A stretch of 14,453 nt of DNA from Methanosphaera sp. (GTDB lineage: Archaea; Methanobacteriota; Methanobacteria; Methanobacteriales; Methanobacteriaceae), in assembly GCA_013330915.1 (NCBI GenBank), contig DUHK01000096.1, positions 1-14,453 on the forward strand, read 5' to 3'. Position numbers and translations under genes: made by a program. Below, one piece after another: positions 6,901 through 14,445 of the stretch. How positions within the stretch are numbered: position 1 is the stretch's first letter; each line of letters begins with the position of its first letter. The notes beneath the pieces were generated by a model, which saw only the letters and a program-made list of their open reading frames with translations, made no database searches and was not told the origin of the DNA.

Positions 6901-8061
6901 ATGGTATTTAAAAAGAAAGAAAAGAAAATTCCTGCTGGATTTAATTCAGTGAATGAATTTTTCGATTATTTATATAAGAAAGAAGATTTAATATGGATGG
7001 GACAAAATACAAACCACTTACAAAATGATAAACATATAGAAAATGCATTAATTGAAGCAGCAAGAAAAAGAAACTACTGTATGTATCCACCTCCTGAAGG
7101 TTTTCCAGAATTAAAAAAACTAATATTACAGGATTTGGATTTGGATTCAGAAAACTATGACATTCAAATAACTGCTAGTGCTACTGAAGCATTATATCTT
7201 GCAATCAGCACAACATTGCATCACACTACAAACACCATAGCATCAGATCCGGGTTATTTGATAATCAACAACTTCTGTAACAGGTTTGGACATCATGTTA
7301 AGGAGATACCAATCTACAATGAAAAATGTGGATACAAGTTAACTCCTGAACTTATCAAGGAGAACATAGATTTACAAACCAAAATGATTATTTTAATCGA
7401 TCCTATGAATCCGATGGGATTCACATATACTGAGGAAGAGATTAAGGAAATTGCAGAAATTGCAAAGGAAAATGATATTTATGTATTACATGATATAACA
7501 TACAAGGACTTTGCAAGAGAACATCATCTGGTGGCAAAGTATGCTCCTGAACATACTATAACAATATACAGTTTCTCCAAAATCTTCGGTATGGCTGGAT
7601 TAAGGATAGGTTCCGTAATCAGTTCCCCTGAATTAATCAGAAAAATGAGAGCAAGTGTTATAAATGATTTAGGTACTAATTCATTAGCACAGGAAGCAGG
7701 AATAGCTGGTTTGGAAAGTAAAAATGAATGGATTGATGACATAAAAGAAACATGTTTCAAAAATCAGGAACTTATTAAAGAAGCAATCGATGAAACACCA
7801 GGAACATTTTTACCAATATACCCTGTAGATGCAAATATGATGACAATCGACATTTCAGAAACCGGATTAAAACCTGAGGAAATTTCTGATTATCTGTTAA
7901 AAGAAAAAAGTATATTTGTACGTGAAGGAAATTATACAAGTAAAAAATATGGTAATAGATATATAAGGGTCAGCTTCTCAATTCCGACAGAACAAGTATT
8001 AAAATTCAGAGAAGAGTTTCCAAAAGCTGTTAAAACATTACAAGAAAGAAAAGAGAAATAA
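6901..8061 (+). CDS. PLP-dependent class I/II aminotransferase, substrate uncertain
   Basis: A 386-residue fold-type I pyridoxal-phosphate enzyme. The cofactor lysine is K227 in SFSKIFG and is followed by GLRIG with R235, a likely phosphate contact. N170 lies in DPMNPMG (usually NPTG), D198 and Y201 in DITYKDF occupy the usual DxxY positions, and R356 in YIRVSFS is the expected carboxylate-binding arginine. SATEALYLA (93-101) is the phosphate-binding turn. These are the residues of aspartate/aromatic/histidinol-phosphate-type aminotransferases, and I cannot choose among them. The first 12 residues are lysine-rich. GGGGT at 6890-6894 serves the ATG. It probably shares a transcript with radB, with no obvious metabolic link. 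The 3' end forms one arm of a hairpin shared with the convergent PRC-barrel gene. Confidence 0.88.
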   Translation: MVFKKKEKKIPAGFNSVNEFFDYLYKKEDLIWMGQNTNHLQNDKHIENALIEAARKRNYCMYPPPEGFPELKKLILQDLDLDSENYDIQITASATEALYLAISTTLHHTTNTIASDPGYLIINNFCNRFGHHVKEIPIYNEKCGYKLTPELIKENIDLQTKMIILIDPMNPMGFTYTEEEIKEIAEIAKENDIYVLHDITYKDFAREHHLVAKYAPEHTITIYSFSKIFGMAGLRIGSVISSPELIRKMRASVINDLGTNSLAQEAGIAGLESKNEWIDDIKETCFKNQELIKEAIDETPGTFLPIYPVDANMMTIDISETGLKPEEISDYLLKEKSIFVREGNYTSKKYGNRYIRVSFSIPTEQVLKFREEFPKAVKTLQERKEK

Positions 8062-8081
8062 TCAAATTAGTTATTTCTTTT
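8051..8081. terminator. Shared hairpin at the convergent ends of the aminotransferase and PRC-barrel genes
   Basis: Bases 8051-8061 pair with 8071-8081: eleven pairs, ten Watson-Crick and one G-T, with an inner perfect block AGAAATAA/TTATTTCT and a 9-nt loop. Both stop codons lie inside the arms. The RNA is U-rich 3' of the loop in either direction. The stem is AT-rich and therefore weak, so it is a probable but not certain two-way terminator. Confidence 0.5.
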
Positions 8082-8364
8082 CTTCTAATTCACTTGGATC
8101 AACAATTTCCACATCCGGATTTTCATCAGGTTTTTTAGAAGATAATTCAGAGTTGGAAATTTTTAATAGTATGTAATCACCTACTTGAGCAATCATGGCT
8201 GGTGTTACATCATAATTTACTTTTCTTAGACTGAGTTCTCCAGTATTAATAATTACCTTATTAATCACGTTTGATTTAAGATCAATGTCAATATCACTTA
8301 CTTTTCCAATTTCGTTAGCTTCACAATCTAAAACTTTTTTACCTATTATTTTAGAAGTTTTCAT
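8071..8364 (-). CDS. PRC-barrel domain protein
   Basis: A small cytosolic protein of 97 residues. Residues 1-78 match the PRC-barrel pattern: a start of the type KxxKIIGKKV, then GKVSDIDIDLKSN, alternating beta strands, and VxPAMIAQVGDYILL. The remaining 20 residues are an acidic, proline-containing and probably disordered tail ending in EEKK. PRC-barrel proteins occur in photosynthetic reaction centre H subunits and RimM, and many archaea carry short stand-alone copies of unknown role; binding of another protein or RNA is a guess. The start ATG is supported by AGGTGA on the minus strand (8369-8374), four nt away. It diverges from elp3 across 94 bp and converges on the aminotransferase gene with 9 bp between stops. 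Confidence 0.85.
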   Translation of the reverse strand: MKTSKIIGKKVLDCEANEIGKVSDIDIDLKSNVINKVIINTGELSLRKVNYDVTPAMIAQVGDYILLKISNSELSSKKPDENPDVEIVDPSELEEKK

Positions 8365-8458
8365 AATGTCACCTTTATTTTCTTATAATATTAGTATATG
8401 CACTTAATAATAATACATTTTTGTTATAAATATAATTTTATCAGGAGGTTTGAAAAAT
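8365..8458. promoter_or_regulatory. Shared divergent promoter region of the PRC-barrel gene and elp3
   Basis: This 94-bp gap must drive both genes. Minus-strand AGGTGA (8369-8374) is the PRC-barrel ribosome site and plus-strand GGAGGT (8444-8449) is that of elp3. TATA-like strings include GTTATAAATATAAT (8423-8436) and GCATATACTAATATTATAAG on the minus strand (8382-8401). None has ideal spacing to its ribosome site, so exact boxes are not assigned. Confidence 0.45.
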
Positions 8459-10084
8459 ATGGAGGATGCATGTAGATTAATCATTAAAAAAGCGATAGAT
8501 AACAATATCTCCACTAAAAAAGAATTAGAAAAACTAAAAATTCAAACATGCAGAGAATTAAATTTGCCAGGATTTATGAGTAATTCAAAGATATTGCAAT
8601 ACGCCAATTCTGAAGAACTGGAGTTGTTAAGGCCAATTTTAATGAAAAAACCATCCAGAACAATTTCGGGAGTTGCAATAGTTGCTGTAATGTGCAGTCC
8701 CCACAAATGTCCTCATGGCCGTTGTAAATACTGTCCTGAAAGTAGTATTGCTCCACCAAGTTATACTGGTGAAGAACCTGCTGCATTAAGGGCCAGAATG
8801 TTTGAATTTCATCCATATATTCAGACATTCAATAGGTTATATCAGTTGAATAACATAGGACATCCTATAGACAAAGTTGAGTTAATTATCATGGGAGGAA
8901 CCTTTGCCTCAAGAACACTGGATTATCAGGAATGGTTTGTAACACAATGTTTAAGAGCCATGAATGATTTTGAAAAGGTATCCTCACAAATTCCTAAAAA
9001 CCAAAGGGAAATAGAAATAATTCCTCCGAATGATTTTTTATACCTTCATGATGTGCAGAAAACAAATGAACATAGTAAAGTTAGATGTGTCGGATTAACA
9101 TTTGAAACAAGACCTGATTATTCCAAAATCGAGGAAATAAACAGGATGTTAAGTTATGGTGTTACAAGAGTTGAACTTGGGGTTCAAACATTATATAATT
9201 ATAGATATAAACGGGTGGATAGAGGACATACAATACAGGATGTGGTGGAAGCCAATCAATTGTTGAGAGATTCAGGAATCAAAGTAGCAATGCACATGAT
9301 GCCCGGATTGTTTTCCACTTTTGAAAGCGATTTAAACATGTTTAAAAGATTGTTTTCAGAAAGTTTATTCTCACCGGACATGCTGAAAATATATCCATGT
9401 CTTGTTACTGAAGGCTCTGAATTTTATGAATTATGGAAAAAAGGTGAATATGAACCCTATTCCTCTGAAGAAGCTGTTGACCTGATTGTTGAAATCAAGA
9501 AAATTCTACCCAAATGGGTACGTACCATGAGAATTCAAAGGGATATTCCTGCAACGTTGATTGATGCCGGAGTAAAAAAATCAAATCTGGGGGAACTGGT
9601 ATATAACAGATTGGAAGAAGAAGATGTGCAGTGTCAATGTATCAGGTGCCGGGAAGTAGGACATAAAAAAGCTCATGGAATTGAACCGGATTATAACAAT
9701 ATCGAATTGTTACGTACCGATTATGATGTAACCGGTGGAAAAGAGATATTCCTCTCTGTTGAAGATCCGGATAACGATATACTCATAGGATTTACAAGAT
9801 TAAGAATTCCTTCAAAAGGGGTCTTCAGACAGGAAATAACCAATTCCAGTGCATTGATTCGTGAACTGCACGTTTATGGACAAATGCAGGAAATCGGAAA
9901 AAATGACACACAGTTGTGGCAACACAGAGGATTCGGTGCCGAACTACTTAAAACTGCCGAGCAAATAGCCAAAGATGAATTTGACAAGGATAAACTTTTA
10001 ATAATCAGCGGTATTGGAGTCCGAGATTACTACAGAAAATTAGGATATCATAAAAATGGACCATACATGTCCAAATTTTTATAG
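8459..10084 (+). CDS. elp3: Elp3, tRNA uridine-34 carboxymethyl transferase (radical SAM + GNAT)
   Basis: Archaeal Elp3 acts alone to make 5-carboxymethyl uridine at wobble position 34 of tRNA using acetyl-CoA and S-adenosylmethionine. The 541-residue protein has the radical-SAM cluster motif Cx9Cx2C (C79, C89, C92), family segments FETRPD (216-221) and ELGVQTLY (239-246), a cysteine cluster CQCIRC (392-397) in the linker, and a C-terminal GNAT acetyltransferase domain with the acetyl-CoA loop QHRGFG (488-493) and YYRKLGYH near 524-531. I chose ATG 8459 over TTG 8450 because GGAGG (8444-8448) lies 10 nt from the ATG but only one base from the TTG. It is divergent from the PRC-barrel gene and followed by a T-rich tract. 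Length and domain order are normal for the family. Confidence 0.94.
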   Translation: MEDACRLIIKKAIDNNISTKKELEKLKIQTCRELNLPGFMSNSKILQYANSEELELLRPILMKKPSRTISGVAIVAVMCSPHKCPHGRCKYCPESSIAPPSYTGEEPAALRARMFEFHPYIQTFNRLYQLNNIGHPIDKVELIIMGGTFASRTLDYQEWFVTQCLRAMNDFEKVSSQIPKNQREIEIIPPNDFLYLHDVQKTNEHSKVRCVGLTFETRPDYSKIEEINRMLSYGVTRVELGVQTLYNYRYKRVDRGHTIQDVVEANQLLRDSGIKVAMHMMPGLFSTFESDLNMFKRLFSESLFSPDMLKIYPCLVTEGSEFYELWKKGEYEPYSSEEAVDLIVEIKKILPKWVRTMRIQRDIPATLIDAGVKKSNLGELVYNRLEEEDVQCQCIRCREVGHKKAHGIEPDYNNIELLRTDYDVTGGKEIFLSVEDPDNDILIGFTRLRIPSKGVFRQEITNSSALIRELHVYGQMQEIGKNDTQLWQHRGFGAELLKTAEQIAKDEFDKDKLLIISGIGVRDYYRKLGYHKNGPYMSKFL

Positions 10085-10090
10085 TTCCAA

Positions 10091-10106
10091 TTTTTTTTAT
10101 TTTTTG
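10091..10106 (+). terminator. T-rich tract after elp3
   Basis: Eight T, AT? spacer and six further T begin a few bases after the elp3 stop. No hairpin is evident. It is a likely archaeal U-tract terminator that separates elp3 from the operon starting at 10206. Confidence 0.5.
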
Positions 10107-10167
10107 ATAGAAACATCTTTTTTGAATAATAAATTGTATAAATAATCATTCACATACATAATCATAG

Positions 10168-10176
10168 TTTATAAAT
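10168..10176 (+). promoter_or_regulatory. Putative TATA box for the beta-RFAP synthase operon
   Basis: TTTATAAAT lies 30-38 nt upstream of the TTG start at 10206. A start site about 25 nt from the box centre would fall near 10197, leaving a leader of about 10 nt or less. This suggests near-leaderless translation of the first gene, consistent with the weak AGGT (10193-10196) as ribosome site. Confidence 0.5.
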
Positions 10177-10205
10177 AAAATAAAATCGTTTTAGGTTGTA
10201 TTATT

Positions 10206-11186
10206 TTGGAAATTGAAACTTCTGCAAGATTACATTTATCTTTAATAGATCTTAATGGACTTGAAGGTAGATTGGATGGTGGCATAGGAATAACCCTTGA
10301 AAAACCATCATTAAAAATGGAATGTACACAAACGGATGACGATACTGTTATTGGATTTGATGATGATGTTTCAATTGTAAACAAAGAAGTATACGAATCA
10401 AAGATTCTCGACGCTGAAGATAAGATAAAGAAATATCTCAACATTGATACAAACTACTCTTTCAGAATTCATGAATCATATCCTATTCATCATGGATTAG
10501 GTTTGGGTACACAACTGTCATTATCAGTCGCAAAACTGATTTCATCCTTAAATGACATTGAATTAAATGCATATGAATTGGCAAAGATTATTCAAAGGGG
10601 AGGAACCAGTGGTATTGGAGTACATTCATTTGATAAAGGTGGTTTAATAATTGACGGTGGCCATAAGAAATCAGTAAAAAATGATTTCTTACCCTCATCT
10701 GCTTCAAAAGTTTCACCCCCTCCTCTGCTTGCAAGGTATGATTTTCCAGAAGACTGGGATATAATTCTTATAACTCCAAACATTTCGCAGGGAGCTTCGG
10801 GAAATGAGGAAATCGATATATTTCAAACATATTCTCCCATAAACATTAATGATGTCGAAAGAATCTGTTATTTGACATTGATGAAATTAATGCCTGCGGT
10901 TATTGAGGAGGATATTGAAAGTTTCGGCGATTCGGTTAATAAAATTCAATCTATGGGATTCAAAAAAATAGAACGGGACTTGCAGGATTCAAAAGTTAAC
11001 ACACTACTTGAAAATATGAAAAGCATTGACATACCCTGTGTAGGTATGAGTTCTTTTGGTCCTACATGTTTTGGAATAACTGATTCATTATCAAAGGATT
11101 TAATAAATCAGATAACAGATTTAACTGACAGTGATACGCATATTCAGATTACAAAAGGCAAAAATCATGGTGCCATAATCAAATAA
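10206..11186 (+). CDS. Beta-ribofuranosylaminobenzene 5'-phosphate synthase (methanopterin biosynthesis)
   Basis: This enzyme joins an aromatic acid (p-aminobenzoate in the classic assay) to PRPP with loss of CO2 and diphosphate, the committing step to tetrahydromethanopterin, the C1 carrier of methanogenesis. It belongs to the GHMP kinase superfamily. The 326 residues show the family's N-terminal SARLHLSLIDLNG segment (6-18), the glycine-rich loop HHGLGLGTQ (95-103), and RGGTSGIGVH (131-140) followed by GGLIIDGG. The start is TTG with only AGGT (10193-10196) upstream; TATA spacing suggests a near-leaderless mRNA. It heads a run of four same-strand genes, 17 bp before the homoaconitase small-subunit gene. 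A different GHMP kinase is unlikely because the N-terminal signature is specific. Confidence 0.92.
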   Translation: MEIETSARLHLSLIDLNGLEGRLDGGIGITLEKPSLKMECTQTDDDTVIGFDDDVSIVNKEVYESKILDAEDKIKKYLNIDTNYSFRIHESYPIHHGLGLGTQLSLSVAKLISSLNDIELNAYELAKIIQRGGTSGIGVHSFDKGGLIIDGGHKKSVKNDFLPSSASKVSPPPLLARYDFPEDWDIILITPNISQGASGNEEIDIFQTYSPININDVERICYLTLMKLMPAVIEEDIESFGDSVNKIQSMGFKKIERDLQDSKVNTLLENMKSIDIPCVGMSSFGPTCFGITDSLSKDLINQITDLTDSDTHIQITKGKNHGAIIK

Positions 11187-11203
11187 CCAGGTGGAAAAAT
11201 AAA

Positions 11204-11698
11204 ATGGAAAAAATGAAAGGAAAAGTATGGAAATTTAGAGACAGTATAGATACTGATGTAATAATTGCTGGAAGATATCTCAGGACTTTCAACCCACAGG
11301 ACCTAGCAGACCATGTTATGGAAGCGGAAGATCCGGAATTTTCCCAAAAAGTCAACAAAGGTGATATAATTGTTGCAGGATGGAATTTTGGTTGTGGATC
11401 CTCGAGAGAACAGGCACCAGTAGCCATAAAAACAGCAGGAGTTTCAGTGGTCATAGCAAAATCATTTGCAAGAATATTTTACAGGAATGCAATCAACATA
11501 GGTTTGCCTGTCATCACTGCGGATATTGATGTTGACGAAGGAGATATTGTGGAGGTTGATGTTGAAGCAGGAACAATCACCAACATAACCAAAGACGAAA
11601 CAATAAATTTCAAAGCATTTGATCCTGCAATGTTAAACATTTTGGAAAATGGTGGATTAGTGGAACAATATTTGAAAAACAAAGAGGAGGCAGAATAA
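11204..11698 (+). CDS. Homoaconitase / 3-isopropylmalate dehydratase small subunit (HACN type likely)
   Basis: The small (swivel) subunit of an aconitase-family hydro-lyase; it pairs with an iron-sulfur large subunit that is not encoded in the window. The 164 residues contain DTDVIIAGRYLRT (16-28), the conserved GCGSSRE loop (63-69) and SFARIFYRNAINIGLP (87-102). The YLRT sequence (25-28) matches my recollection of methanogen homoaconitase, where this loop sets substrate choice; isopropylmalate enzymes have other residues there. Homoaconitase extends 2-oxo acids towards 2-oxosuberate for coenzyme B. AGGTGG (11189-11194) supports ATG 11204, although ATG 11213 is possible. The stop overlaps the next start by one base (TAATG), implying coupled translation. 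The family is certain; the choice homoaconitase over LeuD is probable. Confidence 0.88.
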   Translation: MEKMKGKVWKFRDSIDTDVIIAGRYLRTFNPQDLADHVMEAEDPEFSQKVNKGDIIVAGWNFGCGSSREQAPVAIKTAGVSVVIAKSFARIFYRNAINIGLPVITADIDVDEGDIVEVDVEAGTITNITKDETINFKAFDPAMLNILENGGLVEQYLKNKEEAE

Positions 11699-12336
11699 TG
11701 GTATGTCCAAGTTGCGGAAATGAGGAATACGAAATATTAAAATCCAAAGGAAAAAAAACAAAGGAATTGTTGGTTCAGTGTATGGACTGTGGCCACGTTT
11801 ATCATGAAACCGCACCTGAAGAAGCATATGAAATCGAAGTAAGGGTCATTATAAGTGAATTCGAAAGGTCATGGAAGACAAATGTTAAACTATATTCCGA
11901 TGAATATTTGGAAACAGGGACCCTGCTGTATATAGACAACAAGGATGTTGAAGTAACATCAATAGAAAACAATGATGGCAATCGCGTCTATGAATGTCCT
12001 GTAGTTGATATAAAAACAATCTGGGCTAAATCATTAGATACCCTTGCAAGAATAGGTGTGTCCATAGACAATCAGGGAAACGTAATTTCACACAAAATTG
12101 AAGTGGAACGCGAATTCATTATTTCAATAGGTGATGTTGGAGAAATAAATGGCCTGAAATTCAGAGTTTACGGTATAAAAACATTGGAACGTAATATGAA
12201 AAAAGGTTTTGCTTATGCCAGGGTAATTAAAAGGGTTTACGGTAAGTTACTATCATCCAAGGACAAATCAAAAATCAAATACGATTTGACGGAATATGTT
12301 GTAAAGACGACATCTAAAGAAAAAAACTATAATTAA
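11698..12336 (+). CDS. HVO_0476-family zinc finger protein, function unknown
   Basis: A 212-residue protein with an N-terminal zinc ribbon (C3, C6, C28, C31) written CPSCG and CMDCG, followed by HVYHE. The rest is beta-rich with the segments TGTLLYIDNKDVEVTSIE and GDVGEINGLKFRVYGIKTLE, and a basic end. This arrangement resembles the euryarchaeal HVO_0476 family, for which I know of no demonstrated function. The ribbon and the basic tail could suit RNA or ribosome binding, but that is inference. The start overlaps the previous stop by one base and has a strong AGAGGAGG (11683-11690), so it is coupled to the homoaconitase gene. The methylthiotransferase gene follows after 10 bp. Its place between a cofactor gene and a tRNA modification gene is the best clue available. 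Confidence 0.8.
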   Translation: MVCPSCGNEEYEILKSKGKKTKELLVQCMDCGHVYHETAPEEAYEIEVRVIISEFERSWKTNVKLYSDEYLETGTLLYIDNKDVEVTSIENNDGNRVYECPVVDIKTIWAKSLDTLARIGVSIDNQGNVISHKIEVEREFIISIGDVGEINGLKFRVYGIKTLERNMKKGFAYARVIKRVYGKLLSSKDKSKIKYDLTEYVVKTTSKEKNYN

Positions 12337-12346
12337 TTGTGGTAAA

Positions 12347-13621
12347 ATGAAAGTTTATTTAGAAACATATGGATGCACTTTTAACCAGGCCGACGGGCAG
12401 ATTATGGCCAATATCCTTGGGGATGAGCATGAAATAGTTGATGACATAACAGATGCGGATGTTGTAATATTAAATACATGCTATGTGAAATTGCCAACAG
12501 AACAAAAGATGATTACCAGAATCAATAAGATCAAAACAGAATATCCTGACAAAAAGTTAATAGTTGGGGGATGTATGGTGGAAGTTGATTCCGAACGTTT
12601 AAATAAATTCGCAGGTGATTCCTGTTGGATTGGCCCTCATAAAATAGACATGATTAATGAGGTGGTAAACAAATCCGTCTGTGGAGAGGTGATTCATGAA
12701 TGTGGAAAAACCTCAATGATAAAGGCAGGAACAGTTTACAAGAACTTCGATTCATTGATTCATATTCTTCAGATATGTGAGGGTTGTAACGGGGCATGTA
12801 CCTTCTGCTGTACAAAGATAGCACGGGGTTTCCTGGTCAGTTATCCTATAGAAAAAATAGTTGAGGAAGCCAAAGAAGCAATTTCCAAAGGATGCAAGGA
12901 ACTGCAGGTTACTGCACAAGATTCTGCATGTTATGGTATGGACACGGGGGAATCTTTTTCACAGTTGTTAAATCAACTGGCAGCTATAGATGGAGATTTT
13001 CGCATACGTGTAGGTATGATGCATCCGAAGAGCTTAAAAGGGCAGTTGGATGAAGTCATAAACGTCATCAAAAACAATGAAAAAATCTATAATTTTGTAC
13101 ACATCCCTATTCAAACAGGCAGTGCCAAGGTTTTGGAAGAAATGAATAGATTGCACACTCTGGAAGAATATAAGATGATTATCGACAAATTCCGGAGTGA
13201 AATTCCTGATTTGTCAATTGCAACAGACATTATAGTTGGTTACCCAACAGAAACAGATGATGATTTCCAGAAAACCATTGATTTGTTGTATGAGATAAAA
13301 CCGGATATTATTCATATTTCAAAGTATATGCATAGGCCGGGTGCAAAGTCAAGCTCATTAAAAGAGATAGATCATGCTCTGATGAAAGAACGTACCCATA
13401 AGGTCAACAAGGTCAAAACAGAGGTTATGCTTGAAAACAATAAGAAGTATGAAGGTTCTGTTCAAAAAGTGTTGATAACGGGTAAAGGAACTTCAGGAGG
13501 ATTTGTAGGATATACGAATTCGTACAAGAATGTTATTGTGGACGATGTGGAAATAGGTTCTTTTGTTGATGTTAGGATTACTGAAGGAAAAAGAACATAT
13601 CTGCAGGCTGAAAAAATATAA
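12347..13621 (+). CDS. tRNA t6A37 methylthiotransferase, archaeal MtaB type (radical SAM)
   Basis: This enzyme converts N6-threonylcarbamoyladenosine at position 37 of ANN-decoding tRNAs into its 2-methylthio form, using two iron-sulfur clusters and S-adenosylmethionine. All three domains are visible in 424 residues: the N-terminal UPF0004 domain with cluster cysteines C10, C45 and C76; the radical-SAM motif CNGACTFC (C147, C151, C154) with ARG at 159-161; and a C-terminal TRAM RNA-binding domain (about 365-424). MKVYLETYGCTFNQAD at the start and NTCYVK (usually NTCTVR in bacteria) fit the archaeal/eukaryotic branch. Length is normal. It follows the zinc finger gene by 10 bp with only a weak ribosome site (GTGGT, 12339-12343), so translation may depend on coupling. 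It is probably the last gene of the operon, because a TATA-like box follows. Confidence 0.92.
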   Translation: MKVYLETYGCTFNQADGQIMANILGDEHEIVDDITDADVVILNTCYVKLPTEQKMITRINKIKTEYPDKKLIVGGCMVEVDSERLNKFAGDSCWIGPHKIDMINEVVNKSVCGEVIHECGKTSMIKAGTVYKNFDSLIHILQICEGCNGACTFCCTKIARGFLVSYPIEKIVEEAKEAISKGCKELQVTAQDSACYGMDTGESFSQLLNQLAAIDGDFRIRVGMMHPKSLKGQLDEVINVIKNNEKIYNFVHIPIQTGSAKVLEEMNRLHTLEEYKMIIDKFRSEIPDLSIATDIIVGYPTETDDDFQKTIDLLYEIKPDIIHISKYMHRPGAKSSSLKEIDHALMKERTHKVNKVKTEVMLENNKKYEGSVQKVLITGKGTSGGFVGYTNSYKNVIVDDVEIGSFVDVRITEGKRTYLQAEKI

Positions 13622-13640
13622 ACTATTATAAGTAAATAAA

Positions 13641-13656
13641 ATATATTATATAAAGT
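13641..13656 (+). promoter_or_regulatory. Putative TATA box for the zinc-ribbon membrane protein gene
   Basis: ATATATTATATAAAGT lies 21-36 nt upstream of the preferred ATG at 13677. With archaeal spacing the transcript would begin within a few bases of that ATG, giving a leaderless or near-leaderless mRNA. No good Shine-Dalgarno site is present, which agrees. Confidence 0.45.
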
Positions 13657-13676
13657 AAACTAGAGAATTGGTTATT

Positions 13677-14438
13677 ATGAGTTTTATAGTATGTCGAAGT
13701 TGTAAAAATTATGTTGAGGTTGATGAAAAACAGCCTTTAAGCTTTGATAAATGTGAAAAATGTGGTCACACACTGGAATTTGCGGAAAATGAAAGCGAAT
13801 TAAAAATGATATTAAATGATGTGACAATTCCAAAACTTTCATATAACAAGATTTGTTTTTCATGTAAATCAGTGAATCCTAGGGAAACGGGTGCTTGTTT
13901 ACATTGTGGATCAACAGATTTGCATATGCAATATGATTTAAACAGTTTTCCAGAGTTTGCAAAGTTCAACAATAATCAAGCTAATGATTCCAACAATACT
14001 CAGACAATTATCATTCAGGCAAGTCCTCAATTTACTCCTAAAAACAGTTTACTTTTCAGATTGTTTTCTTTATTGATTGGTTTAGTGGACTTTTTTTTCT
14101 TTTCACTATTGGGTGTTCAATTAATATTGGGATCTTCAGAATTACCGAGTGATGTAATGGCTTTTGCAACACAGAACATGTACCCTCTGATGGGAGTGAT
14201 TTGTTTGTCCCTGATTCTTGCAGGAATAATGTCTGTGATGATAATTCCTCGTATGAGCTACAGGGATTCAATGGAAATTTCATCATCTGTGGGCCTGGTT
14301 GTAGGTTTAGTTACACTTCTTGCTTCAAAGGATTTGCTTACAGTAATCATTTCTGTGGTCTTATGCAGTTTATTATCAGGAATTGGCGGTTTGATTGGGG
14401 AATATATTATTCACAAGTTGACTCGTCGTCATTCCTGA
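13677..14438 (+). CDS. Membrane protein with two N-terminal zinc ribbons, function unknown
   Basis: A 253-residue protein that I do not assign to a named family. Two C4 zinc ribbons come first: C6/C9/C26/C29 and C60/C63/C74/C77. A polar, asparagine- and glutamine-rich linker (about 97-122) leads to hydrophobic segments at about 125-151, 169-190 and 203-245; the last is long enough for two helices and has a glycine-rich GIGGLIGEYI. It ends in a short basic tail. The ribbons probably face the cytosol, but topology cannot be settled here. I prefer ATG 13677 over the in-frame TTG at 13668 because the product begins MSFIVCRSC, a usual zinc-ribbon start, and because of the upstream TATA spacing. 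Methanogens have many zinc-ribbon membrane proteins without known function. A sensor or scaffold role is only a guess. Confidence 0.8.
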   Translation: MSFIVCRSCKNYVEVDEKQPLSFDKCEKCGHTLEFAENESELKMILNDVTIPKLSYNKICFSCKSVNPRETGACLHCGSTDLHMQYDLNSFPEFAKFNNNQANDSNNTQTIIIQASPQFTPKNSLLFRLFSLLIGLVDFFFFSLLGVQLILGSSELPSDVMAFATQNMYPLMGVICLSLILAGIMSVMIIPRMSYRDSMEISSSVGLVVGLVTLLASKDLLTVIISVVLCSLLSGIGGLIGEYIIHKLTRRHS

Positions 14439-14445
14439 TTTAATA

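Noticed and set aside
8450..8458. TTG start for elp3
   Set aside because: It is one base after the GGAGG site, too close to be used; ATG 8459 has a 10-nt spacing.
13668..13676. TTG start for the zinc-ribbon membrane protein
   Set aside because: No ribosome site precedes it, and the ATG three codons later gives a typical zinc-ribbon N-terminus.
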